Source: Flammula alnicola (Eukaryota; Basidiomycota; Agaricomycetes; Agaricales; Strophariaceae). Taken from it: DNA of 64,000 nucleotides. Under the pieces are notes generated by a model. That model was not told the origin of the DNA, did no database searches, and was given only the letters and a program-made list of their open reading frames with translations. The stretch is from NCBI GenBank assembly GCA_015499995.1, contig JADNRV010000101.1, positions 62,001 to 126,000 of the forward strand. The letters run 5' to 3'. Shown here in pieces: positions 1 through 12,889 of this stretch (positions within the stretch are counted from its first letter, which is position 1; each line of letters opens with the position of its first letter). The position numbers and the translations under genes were made by a program.

Positions 1-1624
1 GAGGCTGGGCTGCGGTTGGAGGTGGTATGTTCATACCAGTTTTCTTTCTTGTTTTAGCCTATTCGACTGCTTTAGCTGATCTAGTTCTTTTTTGCCACCA
101 GGTAAATAAGATGTTGACGGACATCGCACCGTGGGCGGTTACCAATACGCCTCCGCTGGTGCGGACGCTTCTGCTTTGGGTTTTGGGGGAGACGAAGAAA
201 GGTTGTCAGGAGATAGAGGCGTTTTGGCAGCGGTGGGGCTGGAGGGCCGTCAAGGGCGTCAGGTCGTTCTAGAAATGATTTCAAAGGAAGTTTGGGTGCG
301 GGTGTTTCAAGTTGTCGATAGGTACTTCCTATTTCTATTGCTGGGTAAGAAATTTACAGCGATTTATCTGCCTGCGGAGGGTGTGAACGAGAGCGGTGTT
401 CTGCGTGAGTTTATCACAGCCTAGCATGGATCGCCTCGAATCAGCGTCATCCATGAATGGAAGAGTGCCAACACGGATCAGCGAGTGGTCGAAATTTATG
501 TCACTTACAGTACTAGCGCCTTCTGCTGATCTGTGTATCAGGACTTTTGTGACGCAGATGACGGGAGGAGCATGTCCGAAGTTCGAACGAGAGGCCGGAA
601 GGACAGATATTCGTAGTGGGTATTCCCTGCTGTATTAAAGGCCAACCGACGGCAGCAATGATGGCGCTCATTCCCGACCCATCATACATCATCTCCTGAG
701 CCATGCAAATTATTTAATTGTATCGGTGTTGCTCCCGTTGATCGATACATCCGTGGTGACAGCATATGCCATTTCGGAGACACGAGAATCGAGATAGAAC
801 GAGAGGATTATGGAGAGAGTTAATTTGTCCATGAGATAGGGAGCAACAGGAAATGTGGAATCAGAGTATGCATATGAACATGTAAAATTTATGGTAGCAT
901 ACACATTGGGATCTTCGCTCAACATATGTCGTCCTCCGTAATCTGAGTTGTTCCCTTCTACCAATAGTAAATACCCCATTTCAAGCCGCTACGTAGGTTA
1001 TAAGTGAATTTTGATCATCGATAGTGAAATTCGTCAGGGCATGAACATAGTCATGTAAGAACCAGAGCGAAAGCACGAAGAAGATTGATATAAGCCCTGT
1101 CATGGATTACACGGCGGTGACAATGACATTTGACAGACCCTCTTACTTATATCCTGATCAAGGCCGTAGAATTGCATCGAGCAACTGGACTGCTATCAAA
1201 CGAGGTGTCAATGCCTTTTACCTGCATAACGCGGTGACCCTGGAACAACATTTCTGAGTAACTTGTTCAACAAATCTTGCAGTCATACGGATTCGAAGGC
1301 TGTTACAGTTGTCAGTGATCATGAGCGCCTATTTGTCAGTGACCACACTGACCCCATTGACAAGACAGATTAGGACGCCAAGATACATTGCCGAGAACTT
1401 TAAGATGGAGACGGTCCCAACTCCCGGGTCCTCACGACTGGAGAACGAACTAGAATTAGGGTGGTGATTCTCCGTTGGGCCATTGGTAGGAGATGCAAAA
1501 AAACTCTGACCTAGCCTTTTAAATACCATATCGTGTTGCAATGCTTGAATTATTTGCCCAAAAATTTGGTAGATACATACTTTGATACCTGTGAATTTCG
1601 AATATCTACTTTTTGGGCGTAGAA
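1..1624. other. No confident gene; possible terminal exons at 27-272
   Basis: Only short overlapping open frames are present. Positions 1-272 on the plus strand may hold the last exons of a gene starting outside the window: a frame ending ...RAVKGVRSF stops at 272, and splice-like CAG/GTAAAT sequence sits near 103. I do not recognise the protein. Nothing convincing is seen from 273 to 1624. Confidence 0.3.
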
Positions 1625-1898
1625 TACTGTACTATTTCGACCGATCGTTCACGCCCTGTGATGCGTGACGCCAATACTGGCATCGGTGTTCACAACCAGC
1701 AGCGATGCGTGACGAGACAAATTTTGTGAGCAAAATGTTCACAAATTAGCGCGAAGCGCCCAAAAAAAAAGATTTACCTGCAACTTTCAATTTCGGCGAT
1801 GTTCACAGGCCCTTGTGATGCGTGACGAATTGCATATTTGTTCAGTTCACGACCCCCTGTGATGCGTGACGTGAACGATCGGTCGAAATAGTACAGTA
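1625..1898. mobile_element. MITE with 29-bp terminal inverted repeats (Tc1/mariner-like, TA target)
   Basis: Positions 1625-1653 and 1870-1898 are perfect inverted repeats of 29 bp, beginning TACTGTACTATTTCGACC. If the outer TA on each side is the target duplication, the element proper is 270 bp, which fits a Tc1/mariner-derived MITE. There is no coding capacity. Inside are four copies of a GTGATGCGTGACG-like word, near 1658, 1703 (one mismatch), 1816 and 1858, all in the same orientation. An A-run lies near 1762. Confidence 0.8.
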
Positions 1899-4037
1899 AG
1901 TTGTGCGTTCAAAAGAGGCGGTGTTAAGGCAAGGGGTAAGGAGATTCAAATGAAATGTAACGCATGTCACATCAAAATTTCGCGCTGATTTCCCTCGATT
2001 TCATCACGTTTTGTCACATTTCTTCCACTTTTCTCCCCTCCATCCTGATCCAGGCATTCATTTAATAGAAAATTAAAAATGCATAGTAATTAGGAAGCTG
2101 AATACTACTACTTACCTATATTTAAATTTTTATAAGGAGAGACGCAGAACTGCGGGAGAAATTGGGAGTTTCAAAAAATTTCGCTCCCGAAAGCGGTGTT
2201 TTTGCATCTCCATGTAAACAGTGAATGATAGTAAGTAAGCATCAAAGAATTTCCGGCAGGAACGGCAGAGGATAGTACGGACTTGCCCGATATCGAGCAT
2301 ATTTCTCACGAGTCACGAGCCCGTAGGAAGCAGCTCAAAATGGCTCAACATCAGATCTTTCTTTAGCTCTTGGCACTCGTCGATAATTTTCTCGGGCAAT
2401 CCATACATCTGGCATTCAGGTATGACCTATGGAATGGCCAGCCAGCATGAACGGTTCAAATAAGTCGGTGGATTATTCCCCATACATGTTGCATACATGA
2501 TTGTGCTGACGCAGATGTATACCGAATTGACACTCAGTGACTCACCATGGATTGAGGTCTTTATTCGGCGTCGCAAGGCGAGTTTTAATCCGGATAAGTT
2601 CTGCCCCTGAGCCTCATGTTTTTCCGTTGGCATCTTAATGATTACGTTAGGTAATACTAGGTGCCCATTAAGAACAGACCATCTCTCTCTATTTCTGTTT
2701 AAAATCCGGCCATAATCAAGGGAATGAGACCAACGTGAAGCAAACGGCACGCAGTGAGGGTGTCGTACTTCCTAAATATAGGCGGCGGGAAACAACATCG
2801 TGCATACCGACGCACTGCACAATCCGAAACACCATACACTTCTTGATCTAGCAGAAATAAAAAGCGTGCGTGGCATTGGTCAAACTTCTTTTTCGGAGGA
2901 ATCACAACGCCATTCACATCCCTGCACCATGTAACTCGATAGTGACGAGAAGTGGCAACAGGACCAAAACCAAGGCATTCTCATTGACGCTCGTGTGCAT
3001 GAAAAGCCGCTGTTATGTAGTCGAACACAATTACCTATATACATTAATCGAGCATATCAAGCTGCTGCCGGATTTTAGCGTACAATATGTTGACAATATG
3101 TGCTGGTGCGAACATCTGTTCGGTCGGCCGTATCGCGAACCGTGCGCAGGTTCAATTGCACTCAGTACTATTAGGTATATGGATATATTATTTATACCTT
3201 CCGAGTTAAACGTGTTCAGAATTATGGTCATGGTTATTTGGCAGCCAACTCGTGTTTCGTGGTTCTTGGGAGGTAAAATTTCAGATGTCGTTGTTCCGTT
3301 TCGAAGGAAAATTTCTATTTATTACACATGTCATTCGTAAAAGTATTCCGTAAAACTGCTCAGGTATTGCACTACAATAGACCCAGACAAGCCTTCCCCA
3401 ATCGCAATTAGGTTTCCACGTCGTTCTTCTCCAATTTTCTCCCTGATTCGATGAGCGAGCTGATTGCTTTCTGCGTTGCAGGGGAAGATATTTGTCTCTC
3501 GTTTTCTTGCCATGAGGTGCAAGGTTTACTTACCTCAAGTCCCTGAATTTGAGTTGCCCTGCAACAGGCTCGGCGATGTGAATAAATACCAGGCCCATGG
3601 CTCAAGGTAATTCATCGGGAAGAAATGTTATTGGTCAGTCGATGGTGTTTCATTGTGGGAATACTGATTGTTTAAGGCGATCGTCTGCCATTTTGAACAG
3701 GGACAGGCTGCGCTCATTCGTTTGGGGGTCTTTCCTCCTGCCGTCCTCAGTTTAGCCTTTCTCAAATAAACACCCAGGTGCCATGCCTCAAAATCACCCC
3801 CAATTCCCTTCCCTAAACCCCCCTCCCCCGTCCCGCCAGGCTTTTCGTGGCGATTCAGGCCGCGCAATCGCTGGTCTAGTTATTGCCCAGCAGGTGAGAT
3901 GGATTCTAAGCCGCCCTTCTGGAATCATACTGACCAATTTTTTCGCCTGTAGGACTACCCAGCAGGAAATTTCTTTCCAGCCGTGATTCTACACACACTT
4001 ACGCCAAGCTCAGTGTACCCTCAGCGCATTCGTCATC
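1899..4037. other. Intergenic, no supportable gene
   Basis: About 2.1 kb with only short open frames in random arrangement, the longest being 156 codons at 2870-3340. None shows a recognisable domain, and the composition looks non-coding. The last 200 bases are probably the promoter and leader of the F-box gene that follows. Confidence 0.4.
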
Positions 4038-5501
4038 ATGCCAGCTCCGCAACACTCCTACATTTTCCCAGACACCGTACTCCGGCGCATTCTTGTATTC
4101 TGTGGGATAAACGAGCCAGTGCGACTGCCACTGCAATCTGATGATCCTCGAGTCTTTGCCTCCGTTTCGAAGCAGTGGCAAAATATCATCCTAGCCCCAT
4201 ACTTTTGGGACCACATGGATTTCACGCCCGTCCCTCCTGAAGAGATATCGACACTACTTCGTCACTTCATTCTATGTCTCCACCGTAGCGGAAACAATGG
4301 CCTCGCACTCAATTTCGGTATGCTCTACGGCGGATGGGATTTCACAGTGATCGACTCAATCATTATTGCCAACGCCGAACGCATCAAAACCCTAAGGTGT
4401 CCTCTATACGGACCACAAAGCATCGAGGCTTTCTTGAATATTGAAGGCGGACGCTTCCGGTCTCTGGAGGCGGTCGATATTGGCTTCATGAACAGCGCGA
4501 AAGTACGCCATTCCTCGTTCACCATCGAACAGTGGTTAAACTTCACTGTATTCCGCTCCCTTCCAAATATCCGCCAAGTCACCCTGCGTCTCCTAAATGG
4601 CCTCCACCCCTTCGTCCTTCATGTCCCTTGGGGACAATTGACCAAGCTTGACATGGGAGCCACCGCCATGACGCCCGAGGTCTTCATCAAGATTATGCGG
4701 GAAGTGTCGTCGTCCGTCAAATATGCCAGTTTTCAAATCAAATTCACTAAACCTGCCTATGCTCAACTTCGACTCGCACCTAGCGAAGTTACGGTGAAGA
4801 AATTGGAAAGTTTGCAGCTCAGGCTCATCTATCCGACCCAGGACCTTCGGCTCTTCTCCCTCGTTCGCTTCCCGAAGCTCAAAGACCTATGGATCGGAAT
4901 GCATGGTACTTTTCAGGACTGGGACATGGGGATTTATGCCAACCTTCTTCGCCGCTCGACCAAGTCTCTGCGACGGCTATGGTTGTCTGACTTTCCAGGG
5001 CCAATATTCGACACGTCGCCAGAAAATGGGAGATGGGTCGCCCCGAACAGACGACGCCCCGAAACATCTTATCGCGAGCTGGAGAAGTTCTTCGGCGTTG
5101 TACGTAACATAAACAGCCTCCATTTACCACTGAGTATTCAAATTCACGCACCAACAATCGAGAAGCTGGTCACAGGGGAGTTGCTTCCTCAGCTAACAAC
5201 GCTCGAGTGCGGCTCCATAAACGGAAAGCATGTCCTATCCATGGTTAGAAGAAGGAACGAGCGAGTTCTGAGTCCCTCGCCGGTCCCTGGAACCTCGTAC
5301 TCGAACCATAAACGCGTCTACTCCTCTCCATGCACCTCGTTATCCTATCTCTACCTTGTGATTCCTCGTTCAAGTTGTGGACCGAAGGAGGGAAAAGATT
5401 TCGGGAAAGAATTGGAAGTGCTCAGGTCCGTTGGTGTCAAGTGTTATATAGAACTCACGGATGTTCTGCCGCTCAAGATTGGTAGAGGGACACAGGAATA
5501 G
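4038..5501 (+). CDS. F-box-like/LRR-type protein, intronless, 487 aa
   Basis: A single uninterrupted frame of 487 residues. Residues 6-55 fit the F-box-like start common in Agaricomycetes: a PDTVLRRILVFC stretch, then FASVSKQWQNIIL and a Trp-containing APYFWDHM segment. The remainder has irregular leucine-rich repeats with recurring LxxLxL and LRRLWLSDFP-type segments, as in the large F-box/LRR families of mushrooms. Such proteins usually act as SCF ubiquitin-ligase substrate adaptors that bind Skp1 through the F-box. The first ATG lies about 20 bases after a CATTCGTCATC context and the frame is open throughout. There is no neighbouring partner gene. Substrate unknown. The F-box assignment rests on pattern and is fairly safe; the precise role is not. 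Confidence 0.8.
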   Translation: MPAPQHSYIFPDTVLRRILVFCGINEPVRLPLQSDDPRVFASVSKQWQNIILAPYFWDHMDFTPVPPEEISTLLRHFILCLHRSGNNGLALNFGMLYGGWDFTVIDSIIIANAERIKTLRCPLYGPQSIEAFLNIEGGRFRSLEAVDIGFMNSAKVRHSSFTIEQWLNFTVFRSLPNIRQVTLRLLNGLHPFVLHVPWGQLTKLDMGATAMTPEVFIKIMREVSSSVKYASFQIKFTKPAYAQLRLAPSEVTVKKLESLQLRLIYPTQDLRLFSLVRFPKLKDLWIGMHGTFQDWDMGIYANLLRRSTKSLRRLWLSDFPGPIFDTSPENGRWVAPNRRRPETSYRELEKFFGVVRNINSLHLPLSIQIHAPTIEKLVTGELLPQLTTLECGSINGKHVLSMVRRRNERVLSPSPVPGTSYSNHKRVYSSPCTSLSYLYLVIPRSSCGPKEGKDFGKELEVLRSVGVKCYIELTDVLPLKIGRGTQE

Positions 5502-7143
5502 TAGGATGAAATTTTCAAGGATATATAGACTGTTGGCTGTGCTAGAAATGTGTGGACTGTTTCATATTGGCCCTTGAAATGGTAGAATGTCATCCAAAGA
5601 TCTGTATGCCCAATGCAAGTGCCACTCATCAATCGTGGAGGTAAGAAAATGAGCGCGAGGAGAGCGCACGTCCACGGCCGGAGCATGCCAATCAGAAATT
5701 GCGCTGTTGCGGTTTATTTAAGCCCGTCAATCTGAAATGTTATCTATAAAATATAAATGTGGTCGCCTTTTGACAGAGAATAACGAAGTGCGCTCGTTGG
5801 ATGTGCAGAGAATGGCCTAAAAATATGCTTATAACATAGGGGAGAGAGGATGAACAGGGCTATGCGCACGGCTCTCCGCTGTCACCTGCGCAGTGCGCTT
5901 CCTGGGAAAATGTTCACGTGGGTGTTCTTACCTAAGCCTTGTAATTCCTCAAGCTGTGACTCGAGTCTCGGAGCAAGACCCGCCAACATCAGCTATGTAT
6001 ACGAAGCACCACCTCCGGGGGTCGTTCACTCCCTTTCACTCCTCGCCCACCACATATATCTAAACGCCCGTATAACATACGGAGCCACCTCAACGCAAAA
6101 GGGTTCACATACATATCCAAAGCCATTCATTACTCGGGATGGTCTGCCGCTGCGAGCGCGTAACAGAAGGAGAAAAACCTAGGAATATATAACCAACCGC
6201 TATAATACGCGAGTGTATACAGGGTTTTCTGACACAAATATAGGGAAATATCTTGCCCAACATCGTACTCTTCCTCGCAAGGCTGCCCAAGGCCGCCCAT
6301 CACCCGGAGACACTAAAAAATCCGAGCGAAACAACCCAGAGGATCTTTACAGATCTTTACGCATTCTTTAGGCATGTGAAAGTTGAAACGCCGATGTGAT
6401 TTTGTTTGAAACATATCGCTTGGCAGTTAACACGATGGATTGATTCGTCAGATTCGTATACGGGGCACGGCGCCTTTGACGCCAGCGGCCATGCTAGATA
6501 ATGTGGCCCTAGGCCTCCTATCAGTGCCCTGCTAATATGCATGAAATTCGGAACACCACATGAATGGCTTTTAACTAGCATTCCTGACCAGTTAGAATTT
6601 AGGTACTATTCAGGAGGTCTCCAGATCTCCGGCTTCCCCAGGCACCGGGGCGCGCTGACAACTTCTCTTTCGACATTTACACGCCGGTGCTTACTGTGCT
6701 TAGAACAGCTGTAATAGGAGTGGGACTAATGGATGCGATACAAATGTATACCAGTCCTATATTCAGGACGGTGATCGGAGTTTGCTAAATACAAACCACA
6801 GTCCACTTCAGATTTTTGGAGCTTCCATCGTTACACAGGACGTGTTGTGACCAAGTTCTCTCATCACTGCTTGGAATGTTCTTTGCTTTTGCATCCAACA
6901 TTTCCGTATCCAGGTCGTGTATATTTATTAACCGTAGAATAGTGTCAGAGTACGAAGCGCATGAAAGCAACAGTCCCGAAATAATAGCATCACGAAAACA
7001 AAACAAAAAAGTGTTCAACGATTCTGGGCCTCCCTCAACTCCTCCCATGGAGGAAGCTCGAACCACGTCGGCAAGTACTTCCACACTTCCTTCCTCCCTG
7101 CAAATGCAGCGCCTGGCAGTAGAAACGCAATCGGAGCAAACAT
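5502..7143. other. Intergenic; weak coding signal at 6816-7166 (+)
   Basis: No confident gene. A frame at 6816-7166 on the plus strand has a Ser/Thr/Pro-rich stretch that looks protein-like (SGPPSTPPMEEARTTSAST) and ends at a CAG/GTATCG splice-like site. It overlaps the 3' end of the BTB gene on the other strand and I cannot assign it. Confidence 0.3.
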
Positions 7144-8010
7144 TCAGCGACTCCCAGGTATCGTAAGCTCTAGCGGATGCGGCGACTTGTGTTTCTCCAA
7201 CTCATGCCACTCCGAGTGGGGCCCGCGGGCATGGGCGCACAACGGCGATTGACAGGTGGGGGACCGGCGGAAGACGAGCAAAAAGAGTGCGACATGCTCA
7301 TCTGCGCCCACTGCAGCCTTTCCCGCCCAATAAGGATGATCATTTTGTCTCGCCAGGATATATCCCCGGCCGGTCTTTGAGGAACCGCTTGTGCGGGAAG
7401 CGGGAGAGGCAGTAGTACGCGTAGGGAAGTGCCTCTGGAACGTTGTTCTCCTGTGCGAGGCGAATGGCACGCATGACGGTGTCGGATCGGTATCGATCTG
7501 GTGAAGTACAAGAGGCGGACGATTTCGCCTCGTAACCCTCGAATGTGTGAGGGAGTTTCGCGAGTAGAAGGGTGATGCAGCGTTGGCGGAGGTAACGGAT
7601 CATGTACTTCGTGCTGAGGCGAAGTATGCCGCTGATAAAAGTGAGTACGGTGTCAAGGTCTGCGTCTGCCGGAAGTGACTCGAAATGACTAGAATAAAGT
7701 CAGTTGGGTATCGATATTTGACAGGTAAGCCACGCACTCAGGAATGTACACCGCGTTCAAAAGCTCACAAAATCCTTCTCGTCGTCGTATAGGTACACAA
7801 CGTGGCACGCTTCCACCATATGCTCCCCTCTGGTTGTGGAATGGTGAATAAATCGGCGAAAACTTCCGAGTGATTCGCCAGTATCGTCTGATGGACTCGA
7901 AATAGCGTGTTTTGGACACTGAGGACGATAGATCCATCGTAAAGCCAGAATTTCGTATGGCGTGTTGGATTCGTCGATTTAAAGGCTGAAGAGGGTGGAG
8001 CTGCCCGATA
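7144..8010 (-). CDS. BTB/POZ domain protein, frame broken by one-base deletions
   Basis: Minus-strand similarity to the large Agaricomycete BTB family. The order is KFWLYDGSIVLSVQNTLFRVHQ, ILANHSEVFADLFTIPQPEG, a Val/Tyr-rich strand with YLYDDEKDF, LLNAVYIP, then an intron (GTGCGT..TTCTAG, about 7685-7735). Next come LRLSTKYMIRYLRQRC, AIRLAQENNVPEALPYAYY and a Cys/His-rich end (SPTCQSPLCAHA). BTB proteins of this type usually dimerise and may bind Cullin 3. The reading frame changes four times, always explained by one missing base in a short run: C-run 7825-7828, A-run 7769-7772, C-run 7374-7377 and A-run 7280-7284 (plus-strand letters). A 5' exon probably lies in 8014-8282, where an ATG at 8282 or 8231 opens a Pro-rich frame. 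Family call is solid; start uncertain. Confidence 0.7.
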
Positions 8011-11000
8011 TCAGGTGAATCTGGGGTGAGAGAAGTGTCGACGGATGTATATGGCGACGCCAGTATGGCCCGCTGAATGTGGCTATTGAGCTTTTGGAAG
8101 CCAAAGTCGGGGTACCGCCGAAAACGTTTCCAAAGGCGTGGTATCTCGTGGTTTCGCGTCGTCCAGAGAGGTGTCTGGGGAGGTGGAGGTGGATCTTCTG
8201 CGTGCCGAACGTGCGTAGACGGACCCGCCATGTTCTCCGATGACTCCTGTCTACTGTGGTTCTGAATCGAAAGCGTCGCCAAGTAGTGAGACGGAAGAGT
8301 TCATGGAAATTTCAGGTGGAGAGGCTCACGATGGTAAAGAAGGAAGGAAGAGAAAGCCGTTTTCGGCAAAATTGTGCTCTTTGTGCCCACGACCGCCGGG
8401 CCAGGACGTCTGCGTTGGCCCGTGGCGCGTTACATTTATCGCGCATCGCTTTTAAGCGCCATTATTAAAGAAGAGGCGAGAGGGCTGATAGTCGTAAAAC
8501 AGAGGACGCCGACGAATAAATGCCCGACGTGGTGGTTGAACACAAGGTGTGAAAAATATCCAACTTTGACAATAGTTATACTTCGGCATACGGAACATTT
8601 CTCGTTCCGGGACGCTGGTTGACGCTGATTGGCCGGCCAGCGCCCTGCGACATTCAAGCAGTCGTTTGAAATCTTTGGACGACCATCCTAACCATTCTGA
8701 ATACCGAACACCAACCGAACAATATTTCTTTACATTCCTTCCTGTCTGGCGGATAGCCAGAATGATGACCACGGTAGCCTGGTGGAACCTCCCACCAACA
8801 AAGAATGCGGCATATATGGAGGTTCAACGGCAGAGTGGGCGCCAACTGGGCGCCGGCGGCTGCACATCTATCGGTGAGAGTTACCCTCAGAAGACCGAAC
8901 TGCTCCACCCCTGATGTTTTCCAACTTGTGAGGTTAACTTAAGTAATGCGTATGTTAATTCAGAAAATCCATCGATAAATGATCCACCTTCGTAGAGGTT
9001 TACGTTGGCGTTAAACGGTACGTTAGCCAACATAATTGTTCTATTTTACACCCACAAACTACCTCCTCGACGGGAGATTTGAAACAGAGGTGGACAGCGA
9101 CTAGGTATCCTTCTCCATGGAAATAAGCTCGGGAATCGCTCATCCTCAGTGTGGGCTTTCGGGTTTGGCGATATTCCTGAATTTCAACGTAAACACCGCC
9201 AACTTGTGCCAGTGAACACATCTGAACATTAACATTTACCGTTGGCAGAGAGGAGATCAATAGCGTGAACGCGTGCCAGTGCCTCTGGCACCTCGAAATG
9301 TCAAAAGCATGTCGCTGATTTACGCGTTATTAAAAGGCGAGGCTCGGAGGCGGGGTAGATCATTTTATTTATCGGAATGGGAACAGATCGACGCAGGTTT
9401 GCACTTTAAAGCCCCACACGAACTTCCGGCGTCTTGGCTTTTGCGCGGACGCACATGTTCATGCATCGTGGCTATCCTCGAGCCCGGTTAGTTATTGAAC
9501 GCAAGCGCCAGTGTGAACAAGATACCGGTTGGACCTTTCGAACGATGACTTTCAAAAGGCGCGAGGCGAGAGCCAAACGAGCCAACCGGGTCGTCAGGAT
9601 TGTAAAGTATTACCTTCACTGGGATGAGCAAATGCGAATAAACCTGCTTTCAGGCATGGTACCAGCCATGCTCACCGCTGGGCGTTTATGAATACATGTC
9701 CGCTTATTTCCAACGTAATAGACGTACCATGCATGAGTTCTTCTCTAGCTCTTTCCAATTATACTACGAGGGTTATAAGCATCACGGTGTTCTAGCTATA
9801 GATTAACCAAACCAGTCTTTGAAACACAGTATACGTATGCCACGGCAGCCACGCCTCAAGAGCCCGGGCATGCTTTGTTATACTGTAAACGCGCAGCTCG
9901 AACATGCCTCACCTCTATATCTCCATCTTCAAACCCTTAATACTATGTTTAGACCGGCCGTTAACGTTCACTGGCACAAGCCGCAGGAGTTGTTCGTTAC
10001 CTGCAATTGAGCCCCGTTGGAAAGGCCACTGTCAGAATTATTCCCATGTCGTCCAAAGCATGGCTTCGTGCAGTGAAAAGAAAATCGTGTATATTTCAGC
10101 CCCTCCCTTGTAGCGGAAAGCATTGCGTGATTCAAGTCGATAAAACTTCATTTTGAATTCGCGCCCAGGCTTCGTAGCATGAGTGTCTATCTTGGGTGCG
10201 TTTTCCGGAGGGAGCTACCAACATCCAAGAAGCGGTAACGATCATGTCGACGTCGTTCGGACCACCATATTACATTGGCATCTCGAATTGACATGGAGGT
10301 CAACAAAATGACAAGGTCGGAAGCGAGGGGGTCCCGGGTAACTGGACAGATCTGTTGAATGGATCTTTTTCTCTCGCTTTCTGGTTGCTTTCTCATTGGA
10401 ACATGCTGTATGAACGATAATTAGACGACAGACCGCACTACATAGGTCGGTTACGTTCAATCGCTCTTCGGCGCCGCGGGAAGGGAAAGGGGGAGTAAGG
10501 GTCGGCTGGGGTTGGCCTTTGATAGCCGTCAATGTTATCATTGGCGTACCTGATATCGCAGCGGCGGCTTTCCAAGACTGCGGTCCACCTTTCACAATAA
10601 TGGCGTGTTGGTGCCATTCTTACTATCAGCCTACATAAGGACGTCGAAATTGTTTGAATTTAGACCATGACGACGCGAATGATTGGAGTGAGTATGAGAA
10701 GATGAATTGTTCTTGGGTTTGCCGAGAAATATACCTATTTTAGGAGGGGCGGAGTTTTGAAGTAGTCCACGTGCGCGAGGGAAATGGGTCGGATGAACGG
10801 TGATTTTGCTTCGATGAGGAGGGTTTTTCTGCTCAGAGGGTGGCTGAAATAGCGCGAAGGAATATTGGATATGTTCAATGATTGGAATCTGGAAGGAGGA
10901 AAGGAGGAGGAAGAAGAGAGGTGACTGGAGGCGACAAACTCCGCTCGAAAAATGACGATCAACAGAGTATAGAGTTGTTGAGATAAAGTAACCTATTTTG

Positions 11001-11592
11001 TTTTATTCAAATTTGTTCTTGACCTTGTACATAGTTCTCCTCGACGTGTAAGATTATTTCCCTCCCTCGTACCCTCTTTCTTCATGCAGCGGGTGTGGTC
11101 TACCTATCTGGACTCGAATGGCCAGCACATCGAACGCACCGACAGCCCCCATTTGGTAGGTCCATCATCCCATGAGAACTTTTTCATTTGACATCGTTTC
11201 TTACGCAACCACTCGCTCTTTCCCTTTGTTCTGCTCTCTCCAACATCTCTACCAACGCGGCGCTCGTCTATTCACGCCCGCTTGCACGTTCTTTCCCTTT
11301 TATCATTCCCCGCCGACCCGGAGCTAGATGGATAACAATTCACCGTAAGTACAGCCTCATCGCATCCCAAATATACACTGATTGGCCACGTCGAAAACTG
11401 CGCATGTCTTCTACCGTTGTCTCCTCAACCACACTCACACCGAATTGACATTCGATCCATTAACCACCACACCACCAACGACCCACCTACCACGACAAAA
11501 CCTGCTGGCACTCATCTAGACGGGACTCTATTGCTTCGCATGCCAGCGCCGCATACTCCCAAGCAGGATCAACACGACATATCTTAGGAGAC
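8011..11592. other. Possible BTB 5' exon, then intergenic; tetraspanin promoter at the right end
   Basis: 8014-8282 (minus) may hold the first exon of the BTB gene (Pro-rich frame from 8282). From 8283 to about 11000 only short open frames are seen with no recognisable domain. From about 11000 to 11592 the plus strand is CT-rich and ends with AGGAGACATG, consistent with promoter and 5' leader of the tetraspanin gene. Confidence 0.4.
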
Positions 11593-12889
11593 ATGAACAA
11601 TAATTCCAGCGTGAGCGACTACGGTGGCCTGCTCAACCCCCCAAATGCTCCCTTTGCTAGCGGCATACGCGGCTCGCGGGACAACCTCTCCCTCGCCTCG
11701 GGCACGGGCAGCAACCTCTCCCTCAGCGTCAACTACATCCCGAGCAAGTTCTCGTCGTCGCTGATCAGCCCCAGTGGGTCGCGCAACAGGAAGGGCAAGG
11801 GGATTCGCCGAACATGCCGAAGAGGGGTGGGGGCTTGAGGCGTTCAGATCGGGCGAGTCGCGCATCCCGCAACAGGGCAAGCAGCGGCTACGGTGGAACA
11901 AGTTCAAGTGGATCCTTTTCTGCACGAACATGATGGTGCGTCTGCCTTTCATCCTGTTTCGTCTCCCATCCGTGGGTTGCTTATGTCATGCCTTTGTTCT
12001 TTTTTTTTACCTCCTGACAGTTAATGTTCTACTCCCTCGCCGCGCTCGTCGTGTGCCTCCTCACATGGTTCGACGTCTGGGCGCACGCCGATGTCGTGCG
12101 CATAGGGAACCGCCCAGAGCTCATCCTCTCCACCATCGCCGCCTCCGTCGGGATATTCACCTCCTTAATCGGGTGGGCAGGCATCCTGCTCAACAACCGC
12201 GGCTTCCTCGCGTGGTACACCTTCCTCACATGGATCACCTTCGCGTTCCTCGTTACCCCAGGGTATCTCACCTACCGCCGGCGCCGGCTCAACCTCGAGG
12301 GCAAGGTCAACTCGCAGTGGTCCCGCGCGTTCGACGCCGCCTCGCGTCTGAGGGTGCAGAACGAGCTCCAGTGCTGTGGGTACTTTAGCCCCTTCGTCGA
12401 GGCTACTATAGCCAGACGTGCTATGCGAGGAGTATTTTGCCGGGTGTAAGCTTCCGTACTTGCAGTTCCAGCGCATGGTGCTGAAGAGGTGGTTCACCGC
12501 CGCGTTCGTCCTGGTGCCCTTCCAGCTCACGGTGATGATCGCGGGCTTGTTGTGCTCGAACCATATCACGTATAGGTTCGGGAAGGGCATGATGCCCGAG
12601 GCGTATCGGCTCAACCTTAGCACTATGGCGGTTATCATGGAGAATTATGCAAAGTACGTCGTCGTTGTCGTCGTTTCCTCTTGTTTAAATTGAAGCTGAT
12701 CGATGGATTTTTTTTTTTCCTAGTCAATTGGCGGAACAATATGGGGCAGACATCGCAGCTGACATCCTTAAACGCTCGCAGTCGAACCTGCAGCTGGATG
12801 CGATGCCTGCCAAGCAACACTCCTCCATGGCGCCTTTCCATGCCAAGTATGACTCAGTCAACCGCGTGCCGCCGGATAGTGCGTTGTGA
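11593..12889 (+). CDS. Tetraspanin (basidiomycete Tsp2-type), four apparent one-base deletions
   Basis: A four-transmembrane tetraspanin. The N-terminus is Ser/Asn-rich and cytoplasmic (SSVSDYGGLLNPPNAPFASG). TM1 is interrupted by an intron at 11936-12020 and continues FYSLAALVVCLLTWFDVW. TM2 includes LSTIAASVGIFTSLIGWAGI and TM3 FLTWITFAFLVTPGY. The large loop has the diagnostic CCG (LQCCGYFSPF) and a later GCK, and TM4 includes LVPFQLTVMIAGLLC. A second intron at 12654-12723 precedes the tail (QLAEQYGADIAADILKRSQS), stop at 12887. Fungal tetraspanins organise membrane microdomains and are needed for hyphal morphogenesis or penetration structures in studied species. The frame shifts at 11799-11802 (GGGG), 11829-11833 (GGGGG), about 12408-12411 and 12442-12444 (GGG). 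Each fits one missing base, so this is probably a working gene with sequence errors, or a young pseudogene. Confidence 0.85.
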
